Shown here one piece after another: positions 1 to 5,722 of a stretch of DNA of 11,726 bases. The DNA lies in contig PMBM01000121.1 in the NCBI GenBank assembly GCA_003153855.1, forward strand, positions 1-11,726, read 5' to 3'. Both the position numbers and the translations under genes were made by a program. Positions within the stretch are counted from its first letter, which is position 1. Every line of letters begins with the position of its first letter. The notes under the pieces are model-generated. The model saw nothing but the letters and a program-made list of their open reading frames with translations. It did no database searches and was not told where the DNA came from. This stretch comes from Propionibacteriaceae bacterium (GTDB lineage: Bacteria; Actinomycetota; Actinomycetes; Propionibacteriales; Propionibacteriaceae).

Positions 1-1005
1 GCCGAGGCGGGCTCGCTGCTCAGCGTCAACGACCTCGTCCTCGGTGTCTGCGCTCTGGGCATCCTCGGGGCCGTCGCGATCTCGTCGATCATCGCGGTGA
101 AGAAGACCATGCCGTACGAGGTGTGGTACGTCATCCACCTCCTCACGTACATCGCCGTCGGCTTCTCGCTGCCTCACCAGTTCTCGATGGGCGCCCTGAT
201 GGGCCCGGGGACGTTCGCCCGCTGGTACTGGATCGCGATGTTCGTCGCGGCCGGCTTCGCGATGCTCGCGTTCCGCGTCTTCCTGCCGATCTTCGCCTCC
301 TTCGAGCACCAGCTCGTCGTGACGAAGGTACGGTTCGAAGCCAACGACGTGGTGTCCATCGAGATGCAGGGACGCAACCTCCCGGCGCTCGACGTCGAGG
401 GCGGCCAGTTCTTCCACTGGCGCTTCCTCGCCAAGGGCCTGTGGTGGCACCAGCATCCGTTCTCGGTGTCGGCGGCTCCCACGGCTGACACGCTGCGGAT
501 CACGATCCGCGCCCTGGGGCGCGGCACGACAGCCCTCATGAACGTGAAGCCCGGCACGCGGGTCATGATCGAGGGCCCGTACGGGATCTTCTCGGACGCG
601 TCGCGCACGGCGGCGAACCTGGTCCTCGTGGGGATCGGCATCGGCATCGCGCCGATCCGGGCCCTGCTCGAGGCCACCGACATCGTGCCCGGACGGGCGA
701 CAGTCATCCTCCGCGGCCACACGCCGAGCCAGCTGTACCTCCTGCGCGAGATCCAGGTCCTGTGCCAGGAGCGCGGCGTCAAGCTGATCACGCTGATCGG
801 GTCACGGACCCAGAACCGTCTCAACGAGACGGGCTGGATGCCGGCCTCACATCGCGGGAACCGCCTGGTCGACCTCGTCCCGTACGTGGCTGACAGCGAC
901 GTGTACGTGTGCGGCCCGCAGGCCGCGTCCGACCTTGTGGTCGCCGACGCCCTGGCCTGCGGCACCCCCGCCGACTCCATTCACAACGAAAGGTTCGTCT
1001 GGTGA
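1..1005 (+). CDS. Ferric reductase-like transmembrane / FAD-NAD(P)-binding oxidoreductase (5' partial)
   Basis: The frame is open from base 1, so the N-terminus and first membrane helices lie outside the window; 334 residues are visible. Counting from the window edge, helices lie at about 12-32, 42-60 and 75-97. H46 and H59, 13 residues apart in one helix, match the haem-ligand spacing of the NOX/ferric reductase family. A ferredoxin-reductase-like flavin domain follows: HPFSVS at 152-157 (the RxYS-like FAD site), GPYG at 192-195, the glycine-rich NAD(P) loop VGIGIGIAP at 210-218 and CGP at 304-306. The C-terminus ERFVW ends with an aromatic residue, as in ferredoxin-NADP reductases. By family knowledge it moves electrons from cytosolic NAD(P)H through FAD and haem across the membrane. 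Its stop overlaps the start of the FMN-binding gene by 4 bp, and apbE follows, so the acceptor is probably that flavoprotein rather than iron directly (inference). The final acceptor cannot be read from sequence. Confidence 0.9.
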   Translation, partial: AEAGSLLSVNDLVLGVCALGILGAVAISSIIAVKKTMPYEVWYVIHLLTYIAVGFSLPHQFSMGALMGPGTFARWYWIAMFVAAGFAMLAFRVFLPIFASFEHQLVVTKVRFEANDVVSIEMQGRNLPALDVEGGQFFHWRFLAKGLWWHQHPFSVSAAPTADTLRITIRALGRGTTALMNVKPGTRVMIEGPYGIFSDASRTAANLVLVGIGIGIAPIRALLEATDIVPGRATVILRGHTPSQLYLLREIQVLCQERGVKLITLIGSRTQNRLNETGWMPASHRGNRLVDLVPYVADSDVYVCGPQAASDLVVADALACGTPADSIHNERFVW

Positions 1006-1460
1006 GCATTCGAGCGAAAGTAGCCGCGGTCATCGCCTCGGCCGGCGTGCTCGGCGCAGGCTGGGCAGTCGGCACCGCGAACGGTGCGACCGTCACGACC
1101 ACGACGACCGGTTCGACGGCCACCACGGGTACGACAGCCACCTCGACGTCGACGGGCAAGACCACGACGACGGGCAGCACCTCGTACAAGGACGGTACGT
1201 ACACCGGTACGACCGTGCAGCACAGGTACGGCGCGGTGACGGTCACCGTGACCATCTCCGGCGGCAAGATCACCAACGTGACCGCCCAGGCTGACTCGGC
1301 CGGAGACCGCAGGTCGGCGTCGATCAACAGCCAGGCCGTGCCGATCATGAAGTCGGAGGTCCTGGCAGCCGGTTCGGGCAACGTGCAGACAGTGAGTGGC
1401 GCGACGTACACGACGACTGCGTACATCACCAGCCTGCAGTCGGCTCTGGCCAAGGCCTAG
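1002..1460 (+). CDS. Exported FMN-binding domain protein (ApbE substrate)
   Basis: This 152-residue protein starts at GTG 1002, overlapping the reductase stop (GTGA). A purine-rich GAAAGG site at 988-993 lies 8 nt upstream, which decides against starts further 5'. Residues 6-25 form a hydrophobic signal or anchor helix with no lipobox cysteine and no twin arginine. Residues 29-61 are a Thr/Ser/Gly linker. An FMN_bind domain fills 62-152, beginning YKDGTYTG and ending with VSGATYTT at 131-138. T135 of SGAT is the expected site of phosphoester-linked FMN. The acidic residue common a few positions before SGAT is replaced here by the NVQ stretch. By family knowledge such domains are flavinylated by ApbE and carry electrons outside the cytosolic membrane; the neighbouring reductase and apbE genes fit this. 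The acceptor is unknown. Confidence 0.9.
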   Translation: MSIRAKVAAVIASAGVLGAGWAVGTANGATVTTTTTGSTATTGTTATSTSTGKTTTTGSTSYKDGTYTGTTVQHRYGAVTVTVTISGGKITNVTAQADSAGDRRSASINSQAVPIMKSEVLAAGSGNVQTVSGATYTTTAYITSLQSALAKA

Positions 1461-1466
1461 TGCTCG

Positions 1467-2213
1467 ATGACTGTCGCGCTCGCGCCGACGAGGCTGGTCT
1501 TCGAGTCGATGGGCACGGTGGTGACAGCGGTCTCCACCGTGCCCATCGGCACGTCTACGGTTGACGCGATCGAGGAGGCCTTCCGCGATCTCGACGAGCG
1601 CTTCTCCTTGTACCGGCACGACTCCGAGGCCAGCGCCATCGGGCGCGACCGGTCCCTGATCCGCTCGGCCAGCGAGCCGTACCGCGACATGTACTGGGAT
1701 GCCGTCGCCTGGCTCGCCGCCACCGGTGGTGCGTTCACGCCGCACCGCCCGGACGGGGTCGTCGACCTCTCGGGCGTCGTCAAGGCACGAGCGATCGAAG
1801 CTGCCGGGGACGTCCTCGTGGCCGACGGCCACCTCGACTGGTGCCTCAACGCGGGCGGCGACGTCCTCGTGTCAGGGACTCAGGCATCGGGTGAGCCCTG
1901 GACCGTCGGCATCGTCGACCCCGACGACCGCGCCCGGCTCTGGACGCAGTTCGACACGCACCCGGGACGGATGGCCGTGGCCACGTCGGGGGTTCAGGAG
2001 CGTGGCGAGCACGTGTGGCGGATGGTGTGTGCCACGACGTTCAACCAGGTGACGGTGGCCGCGGCGGACATCGAGACCGCCGACGTCCTCGCGACGGCCA
2101 TCCTCGGCGGCGGCATCGCGACGCTCCAGCTCGTGCAGAAGGCGTACGACATCGACGTGATCGCTCTGGCCGGCGACGGCACGGTCTGGGCCTCGCCGGT
2201 CTTCACCGCCTGA
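1467..2213 (+). CDS. apbE: FAD:protein FMN transferase (ApbE family)
   Basis: This 248-residue protein belongs to the ApbE family, which transfers FMN from FAD to a Thr/Ser in SGAT-type motifs, with Mg2+. Family landmarks are MGT at 15-17, RFSLYRHDSEAS at 45-56, a DLSGVVKARA segment at 100-109 matching the dlgGi.KGya motif, LNAGGDVLVSG at 127-137, ATSG at 172-175 and TADVLATA at 204-211, whose Asp and Thr correspond to metal-binding positions. The usual HIidPrtG block after ATSG appears as HVWRMV, and the protein is shorter than typical 300-350-residue enzymes; this looks like an actinobacterial short form. The start is fixed by an in-frame TAG at 1458-1460, so no signal peptide can be added upstream, and none is seen. 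The gene lies 6 bp after the FMN-binding gene and surely serves it. AAGG at 1452-1455 is a modest ribosome site. Confidence 0.92.
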   Translation: MTVALAPTRLVFESMGTVVTAVSTVPIGTSTVDAIEEAFRDLDERFSLYRHDSEASAIGRDRSLIRSASEPYRDMYWDAVAWLAATGGAFTPHRPDGVVDLSGVVKARAIEAAGDVLVADGHLDWCLNAGGDVLVSGTQASGEPWTVGIVDPDDRARLWTQFDTHPGRMAVATSGVQERGEHVWRMVCATTFNQVTVAAADIETADVLATAILGGGIATLQLVQKAYDIDVIALAGDGTVWASPVFTA

Positions 2214-2236
2214 TTGTTGGTCGCACTCCCCGCTTG

Positions 2237-2614
2237 TTAGTCGTCGACCTCTCCCCAGTCGAGCTGCGAGTCGGGGATGCCGAGGCTCCGTCCGTACGCG
2301 ACGGCCTGCTCGTGGCCCCCGGGATCGCCAGTCCGGTAGCGGAAGATGCGTCCTGGGAAGATCACGACGTGGTCGGCGCCGATGCGGAAGTCCGCGTACC
2401 AGTGGCGCGTCGGCTCAAGGGCGATGGACAGCTGCTTGGCGAACCGGTCGGCCGCCTCCGCGGGGCCACGGAAGTCGACGATCGACCACTCGTCGGGCTG
2501 CTGGTCGGTCGCGCCCGCGACCGGCACGCGGAGGATGCGATCGATCCGTAGCCCGGGCGTCTGGATGTCCGTACCCAGCCTCAGACTCTCCAGGATCAAC
2601 CGTCCTGCGAACAT
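2237..2614 (-). CDS. Conserved actinobacterial-type protein of unknown function
   Basis: This 125-residue protein starts at the ATG at 2614, preceded by a strong purine-rich site (AGAAGGGGGAG) about 4-14 nt upstream. That start removes a 42-residue low-quality extension. It begins MFAGRLILESLRLGT and contains WSIVDFRG near 43-50, WYADFRIGADHVVIFPGRIF at 72-91, and a C-terminal GIPDSQLDWGE at 112-122. There is no signal peptide or membrane helix. I recognise the WYADFR...FPGR.FRY pattern only as belonging to small uncharacterised actinobacterial proteins, and I assign no function. Its stop is 23 bp from the apbE stop (convergent), so it is outside the redox operon. It is divergent from the DUF427 gene across 124 bp. 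Confidence 0.75.
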   Translation of the reverse strand: MFAGRLILESLRLGTDIQTPGLRIDRILRVPVAGATDQQPDEWSIVDFRGPAEAADRFAKQLSIALEPTRHWYADFRIGADHVVIFPGRIFRYRTGDPGGHEQAVAYGRSLGIPDSQLDWGEVDD

Positions 2615-2698
2615 CGTTCTCCCCCTTCTGCGCGCGTCCCTGAGCCGAAAGCCCCATCGTAGGTGGCATGTCCGACGGCTCGAGATGTGGGTATGGAG

Positions 2699-2717
2699 CC
2701 ACGACCTACAGTCGTGG
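2699..2717. promoter_or_regulatory. Perfect 7-bp inverted repeat upstream of the DUF427 gene
   Basis: CCACGAC, a 5-nt spacer, then GTCGTGG. It ends 21 bp before the DUF427 ATG at 2739, in the intergenic space between two divergent genes. It could be a repressor site over the start of the DUF427 transcript or a small leader hairpin. A TACAGT hexamer lies inside it at 2707-2712, but no -35 match is clear. Confidence 0.3.
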
Positions 2718-2738
2718 GCAGACATCGAGGAGGCAGTC

Positions 2739-3041
2739 ATGAGGATGCAGGCAGTGCTGAACGGGACCGTGATCGCGGACAGCGACAGGACGGTTGTCGT
2801 GGAGGGGAACCACTACTTCCCCACCGAGGACGTGAACACCGACTACTTCGAGCCGTCCGACACCCACACGACCTGTCCGTGGAAGGGCGTCGCGTCGTAC
2901 TACACCGTTGCCGTTCCCGGTACGACGAGCCAAGACGCCGCCTGGTACTACCCGACGCCGTCCGACGCCGCCAAGCAGATCACCGACCATGTCGCGTTCT
3001 GGAAGGGCGTCGTCGTACAGCCGGAGCCCCACGGCGACTGA
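2739..3041 (+). CDS. DUF427 family protein
   Basis: This 100-residue protein starts at ATG 2739 with an excellent GAGGAGG ribosome site at 2727-2733, 5 nt away; open frame further upstream is not needed. It shows the full DUF427 signature: ADSDRTVVVEGNHYFPTEDV at 13-32, CPWKG at 46-50, ASYYTV at 52-57, AWYYP at 68-72 and DHVAFWKGV at 83-91. Single-domain members of this length are common in actinobacteria. The fold is a small beta barrel-like domain and the biochemical role is not established. No signal peptide is present, so it is probably cytosolic. It converges with the SDR gene, their stops being about 15 bp apart. Confidence 0.9.
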   Translation: MRMQAVLNGTVIADSDRTVVVEGNHYFPTEDVNTDYFEPSDTHTTCPWKGVASYYTVAVPGTTSQDAAWYYPTPSDAAKQITDHVAFWKGVVVQPEPHGD

Positions 3042-3056
3042 GCCGCGGACTCGCCG

Positions 3057-3689
3057 TCAGCCGGCGACGATCGTGAACGCGTGACCGATGCTGGAGGCGT
3101 CGTCGAGGGCGGTCAGAAGCATGGCCGCCACGTCCGCCCGTGCGATGCGCCCCAGCGATCCTGACGAGCCGTCACCCGCTGCCAGACGTACGGTCCCGCG
3201 GGACTCCTCGTCGGTCAGGCCGCCAGGCCGGATCACGGTCCAGTCGAGGCCGCTGGCCGCGAGGGCTTCCTCCTGCAGGCCGTGATCGACGAGCGCCTGC
3301 TTGAGGATCAGCGGCACGATCACCCTCTTCATGACGAAGGGCATCGAGTCGTACGAGTCGCCGACACCCCACGAGCTCTGCACGACGATGCGCCGTACCC
3401 CCTCAGCCTTCATCGCCTCGAGCACCGCCCTCGTGATGTCGGCACGTGGCGTCTCGCCGGCCCGTGCAGGAGCGCCCACGGTGACGACGACGGCATCGGC
3501 ACCCGTCACCCCCGGCCGGAGCGCGGTCGCATCCGTCGCGTCGATGGTGAGCTGTTCCGCGCCTGCGATGGGCGAGCCGAGTGACCGCGACACCGTGCGG
3601 ACCGCATGGCCCGCAGCGGCCGCCCGCGCGGCGACGATCGCACCCGTACCCCGACTCCCCCCGACCACCGTGATGTTCATGCTGACCAT
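3057..3689 (-). CDS. Atypical SDR / NAD(P)-binding oxidoreductase
   Basis: This protein has 210 residues from ATG 3689, or 207 from the ATG at 3680 (MNITVVGG...), which would place the nucleotide-binding strand at the very N-terminus; neither start has a good Shine-Dalgarno site. The glycine-rich loop GGSRGTG at 10-16 begins a Rossmann fold. ADAVVVTVGAP at 65-75, QSSWGVGDSY at 104-113 and WTVIRPGGLTD at 150-160 match the NmrA/YwnB-like atypical SDR group. The classic YxxxK catalytic pair is not evident, so a dehydrogenase reaction cannot be assumed; many relatives are redox sensors or reductases of unknown substrate. It lies 51 bp downstream of the repeat-containing gene on the same strand and may be cotranscribed with it. 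Confidence 0.82.
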   Translation of the reverse strand: MVSMNITVVGGSRGTGAIVAARAAAAGHAVRTVSRSLGSPIAGAEQLTIDATDATALRPGVTGADAVVVTVGAPARAGETPRADITRAVLEAMKAEGVRRIVVQSSWGVGDSYDSMPFVMKRVIVPLILKQALVDHGLQEEALAASGLDWTVIRPGGLTDEESRGTVRLAAGDGSSGSLGRIARADVAAMLLTALDDASSIGHAFTIVAG

Positions 3690-3740
3690 GGTGGATCATG
3701 CGAGACGGAGCCGCCGAATCGGCGTGCGGGCAGTGGATCC

Positions 3741-4424
3741 CTATCGGCCGTAGCGGTACCTGTACCCGGCGGCCGCAGCGATCTGGCCGACCACCTCTCG
3801 TACCCGGGCGTAGGGGAAGTCGAGCGCGTACTGGCTGGAGTACTGGCGCGCCTGTTCCTCGATGGTGTCGGCGATGGTGTTCCTGCGGGTGTTGTACGAG
3901 GTGGTCTGGACTCCGAACCCCATACCCAGCGAGCCGTCTCCATCGTCGCCGCCGGACGACATCCCGGAGCCCTTTTCGGCCAGCAGCTCCGAGAACGCCA
4001 CCTCGCGTCGGGCATCGTCGATGGTGACCGTCGCACGGTAGGTGAGCCTGGCCGTACCAAGCATCACCTTTCGCTCAGCGACGATCCGCTCGAGCTGGAC
4101 CTTGTCCTTCTTCTGGCTCCATGTCAGGTGCCAGGCGTCGGCGAACCGGTGCAGCTCAGTGAGGACGGGGTGACCGCCAGGAGCGGGCGGTGGCGGAGGG
4201 GCTGCCTGCACCGGTACCCAGCGGGCGCCATCCCATCGATGACCATTGCTCACCTGACCGATGGCCGGAGGCGGAGGAAGGGGTACCCACTGGGTTCCGT
4301 TCCACTGGTGGCCGTTGCTGATCTGGCCGAGTGCGGGCGCGGTGATCGGCACCCACTGGGAGCCGTTCCACTGGTGGCCGTTGACGACCTGCCCCAGCGG
4401 GGGCGGTAGAGGCGTCTGGCTCAT
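3741..4424 (-). CDS. Unknown protein with three N-terminal NGHxW-x-G-x-x-WVP repeats
   Basis: I start this 227-residue protein at the ATG at 4424, because the open frame further upstream runs through a palindromic repeat and is not protein-like. Three imperfect copies of a G-Q-x-x-NGHxWxGxxWVP unit lie at 11-26, 33-48 and 56-71, separated by proline-rich spacers; a run of prolines at 76-80 ends the region. From 86 on is a charged alpha/beta region with HLTWSQKKDKVQLERIVAERK near 99-119, a beta-rich RLTYRATVTIDD, and a Ser/Gly/Asp-rich loop at 153-166. No membrane helix or signal is present. The repeats resemble short tryptophan-containing N-terminal motifs of some actinobacterial proteins (similar in spirit to DUF2510), but I do not recognise the rest. 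It may be a binding or scaffold protein; the function is unknown. Confidence 0.72.
   Translation of the reverse strand: MSQTPLPPPLGQVVNGHQWNGSQWVPITAPALGQISNGHQWNGTQWVPLPPPPAIGQVSNGHRWDGARWVPVQAAPPPPPAPGGHPVLTELHRFADAWHLTWSQKKDKVQLERIVAERKVMLGTARLTYRATVTIDDARREVAFSELLAEKGSGMSSGGDDGDGSLGMGFGVQTTSYNTRRNTIADTIEEQARQYSSQYALDFPYARVREVVGQIAAAAGYRYRYGR
4212..4394 (-). repeat. Three tandem 48-bp coding repeats (period about 66-69 bp)
   Basis: Units at 4347-4394, 4281-4328 and 4212-4259 encode the three NGHxWxGxxWVP motifs. The first two share a long identical core (CCACTGGTGGCCGTTG), while the third, nearest the folded domain, has diverged (HRWDGARW instead of HQWNGTQW). This pattern suggests the outer copy arose by recent duplication. 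Confidence 0.8.
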
Positions 4425-4430
4425 GTCTCG

Positions 4431-4436
4431 ACGATA
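4431..4436 (-). promoter_or_regulatory. Candidate -10 element for a leaderless transcript
   Basis: On the minus strand TATCGT lies exactly 6 nt before the ATG at 4424, which would place the transcription start at or next to the A of the start codon. No -35 hexamer is evident at 17-18 bp spacing, and no Shine-Dalgarno site precedes the ATG, both compatible with actinobacterial leaderless expression. Confidence 0.35.
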
Positions 4437-4505
4437 GTGAGACACGCTCGAGTCCTCCGGCGAATCCCTGAAGTGCCCGGGTAGGGCAAGGATCCTCAAC
4501 GAGCT

Positions 4506-4680
4506 CGCTTCAACCGGGTTTGTGGTCGCAATGGCGGGGGCAACGAGGGCGCGCCACGGTTCAACGGGGTTCGTGGTCGGTATGGAGCCGGAACCGGGCC
4601 TCATAACGACCACAACTCCCGGCGACCGTTGCGACAGCGTGAAGACTGGCCCCACAGCGACCACAAGCCCGGTTGAAGCG
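4506..4680. repeat. 175-bp symmetrical palindrome made of four 21-nt motif copies
   Basis: The element is symmetric about base 4593 with no indels; by eye 56 of 87 half-positions pair. The outer arms 4506-4529 and 4657-4680 match at 23 of 24 positions. Inside each half a related 21-nt motif (TTCAACsGGGTTyGTGGTCG plus one base) recurs: plus-strand copies at 4509-4529 and 4560-4580 (18/21 alike, period 51) and minus-strand copies at 4657-4677 and 4606-4626. The order is therefore two copies pointing right and two pointing left, at mirror positions. The right edge is 9 bp from the stop of the AbiEi/DUF559 gene; the left edge is 82 bp before the next minus-strand gene. No flanking target duplication is obvious. 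It could be a REP/MITE-like dispersed repeat, a large cruciform or terminator, or a protein-binding array. Confidence 0.85.
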
Positions 4681-4689
4681 CTCGCTCGG

Positions 4690-5646
4690 TCACCATGCGA
4701 GCGCTCGGGCGATCCGCTCCATGACGACAGCCGGCTCGAGCATGATCTCCCTCGCCAGCCAGCGCACGAATCGATAGCCGAGGTCGCGCAGCATCTGCTC
4801 GCGCTGCTTCTCGAGCACGAAGGCCTTGGCGTCGTCGTACTTCACCGCCCCGTCGCACTCTCCGATCAGCTTGAGGTCCTCCCAGAGGAAGTCGGGGTAG
4901 ACCTTGCCCATCGGGGTCCGGATCTCCGCCTGGAAGCTCGGCGTGGGGAGCTCGGCCAGGTGCAGGTGACCCGCCGACAGGGACTCGGCTGCTGACTCCC
5001 GCGATGGGTTCACGAGGGCGATTGCGGGACGCAGTCGGGTGGCGCGAACGGTGGTCGCCGCCTCCACCAAGAGGTCTGTGGCGACTCGCACGAGCTGCGG
5101 GTTCGCGTAGTCGCGGCGGCGGATCTGGTTCACCAGCGAGGCGCAGATCAGCCGGGCCGCACTGTCGAGCAGGACCAGTGCCTCGGGCAGCGGTAGGTCG
5201 GCTGCGAGATCAACCGCCGTACGTGCCGGCGTGGTCACGGAGTATCCCTCCCTGTCGCGCTGGACCTGCGCGGACGGCAGCCGGCCGGTGTGGTGGATGG
5301 CCGAGGCGGAGCTCGCGCTGTTGCCAGTCACCGGGAGGGTCACCGAGACCGGCAGGTCCTCCCAGCGCTGGAAGCCAGGAGTCGGCAGCCCCAGGATCAG
5401 CGCGGCCGACTGATGGCTCGCCACCGCGGTGGTGTGGACGGTCAGCTCTGCACGCGTCGCGACGAGGTGCTGACCCTTGGCGTCGGACGGCCAGGCGTCG
5501 GCCCGCACGTACACGCCCCGCCTCACCTGTACGAGGTCGCCGCTGTCGAGACGGGTCCGAAGCATCCGGGCCGTGACGCCGGAGCCGAGCAGATCAGCAC
5601 GGGCAATGGGTTGGGTGGGCAGAACCCAGGGCGTGGGGGTACGCAT
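4690..5646 (-). CDS. AbiEi-antitoxin-like N-terminal domain fused to a DUF559 (Vsr-like) nuclease-fold domain
   Basis: This 318-residue protein starts at ATG 5646, with GAGG 8 nt upstream. Residues 10-55 resemble the AbiEi-type antitoxin winged helix: IARADLLGSGVTARMLRTRL, then LVQVRRGVYVRADAWP. The middle (60-215) includes SHQSAALILGLPTP at 78-91 and TPARTAVDLAADLPLPEALV at 139-158, typical of this group. The C-terminus (216-318) is DUF559: E221, PDF with D252, GECDG with E263 and D265, K269, then a basic QREQMLRDLGYRFVRW at 281-296. D252, E263 and K269 form a PD-(D/E)XK-like set, so the active site looks intact. Family knowledge suggests DNA binding plus a nuclease fold; activity is rarely demonstrated. 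No cognate AbiEii toxin is adjacent. The palindrome beginning just after its stop is the notable context. Confidence 0.82.
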   Translation of the reverse strand: MRTPTPWVLPTQPIARADLLGSGVTARMLRTRLDSGDLVQVRRGVYVRADAWPSDAKGQHLVATRAELTVHTTAVASHQSAALILGLPTPGFQRWEDLPVSVTLPVTGNSASSASAIHHTGRLPSAQVQRDREGYSVTTPARTAVDLAADLPLPEALVLLDSAARLICASLVNQIRRRDYANPQLVRVATDLLVEAATTVRATRLRPAIALVNPSRESAAESLSAGHLHLAELPTPSFQAEIRTPMGKVYPDFLWEDLKLIGECDGAVKYDDAKAFVLEKQREQMLRDLGYRFVRWLAREIMLEPAVVMERIARALAW

Positions 5647-5722
5647 GCGTCAAGCCTCACTGACCAGAATCGCCCGGTGCAAGCGACCCTGTGGATAACT
5701 GCGTACCGCCTGGGGTGGAAAG
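5647..5722. promoter_or_regulatory. Short divergent promoter region
   Basis: Only 76 bp separate the start codons of the AbiEi/DUF559 gene (-) and the Imm5-like gene (+), so their promoters must overlap. It holds a TGTGGATAACT block at 5690-5700 that could serve as an AT-rich -10-like element for the rightward gene or as a protein site. No confident -35/-10 pair is seen in either direction. Confidence 0.4.
5690..5698 (-). promoter_or_regulatory. Single perfect DnaA-box-like 9-mer
   Basis: TTATCCACA on the minus strand matches the classical DnaA box exactly. It stands alone, without further boxes or an AT-rich unwinding region, so it is not an origin. It could be a DnaA-controlled promoter, a -10-like element or chance. 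Confidence 0.35.

Noticed and set aside
1085..1185. Thr/Ser-rich ACGACC-type coding repeat as a tandem DNA repeat
   Set aside because: There is no fixed period; it is explained by a Thr-rich protein linker.
2213..2243. TTGTTGGTCG / TTGTTAGTCG doublet resembling the palindrome motif
   Set aside because: Only a short core is shared, one copy lies in the end of a coding region, and there is no symmetry; chance similarity is likely.
4425..4664. N-terminal extension of the repeat-containing gene
   Set aside because: It would translate the palindrome; there is no ribosome site, and the protein only becomes regular from the ATG at 4424.
5690..5698. Origin of replication
   Set aside because: A single DnaA-box match without clustered boxes, an AT-rich region or dnaA/dnaN neighbours.
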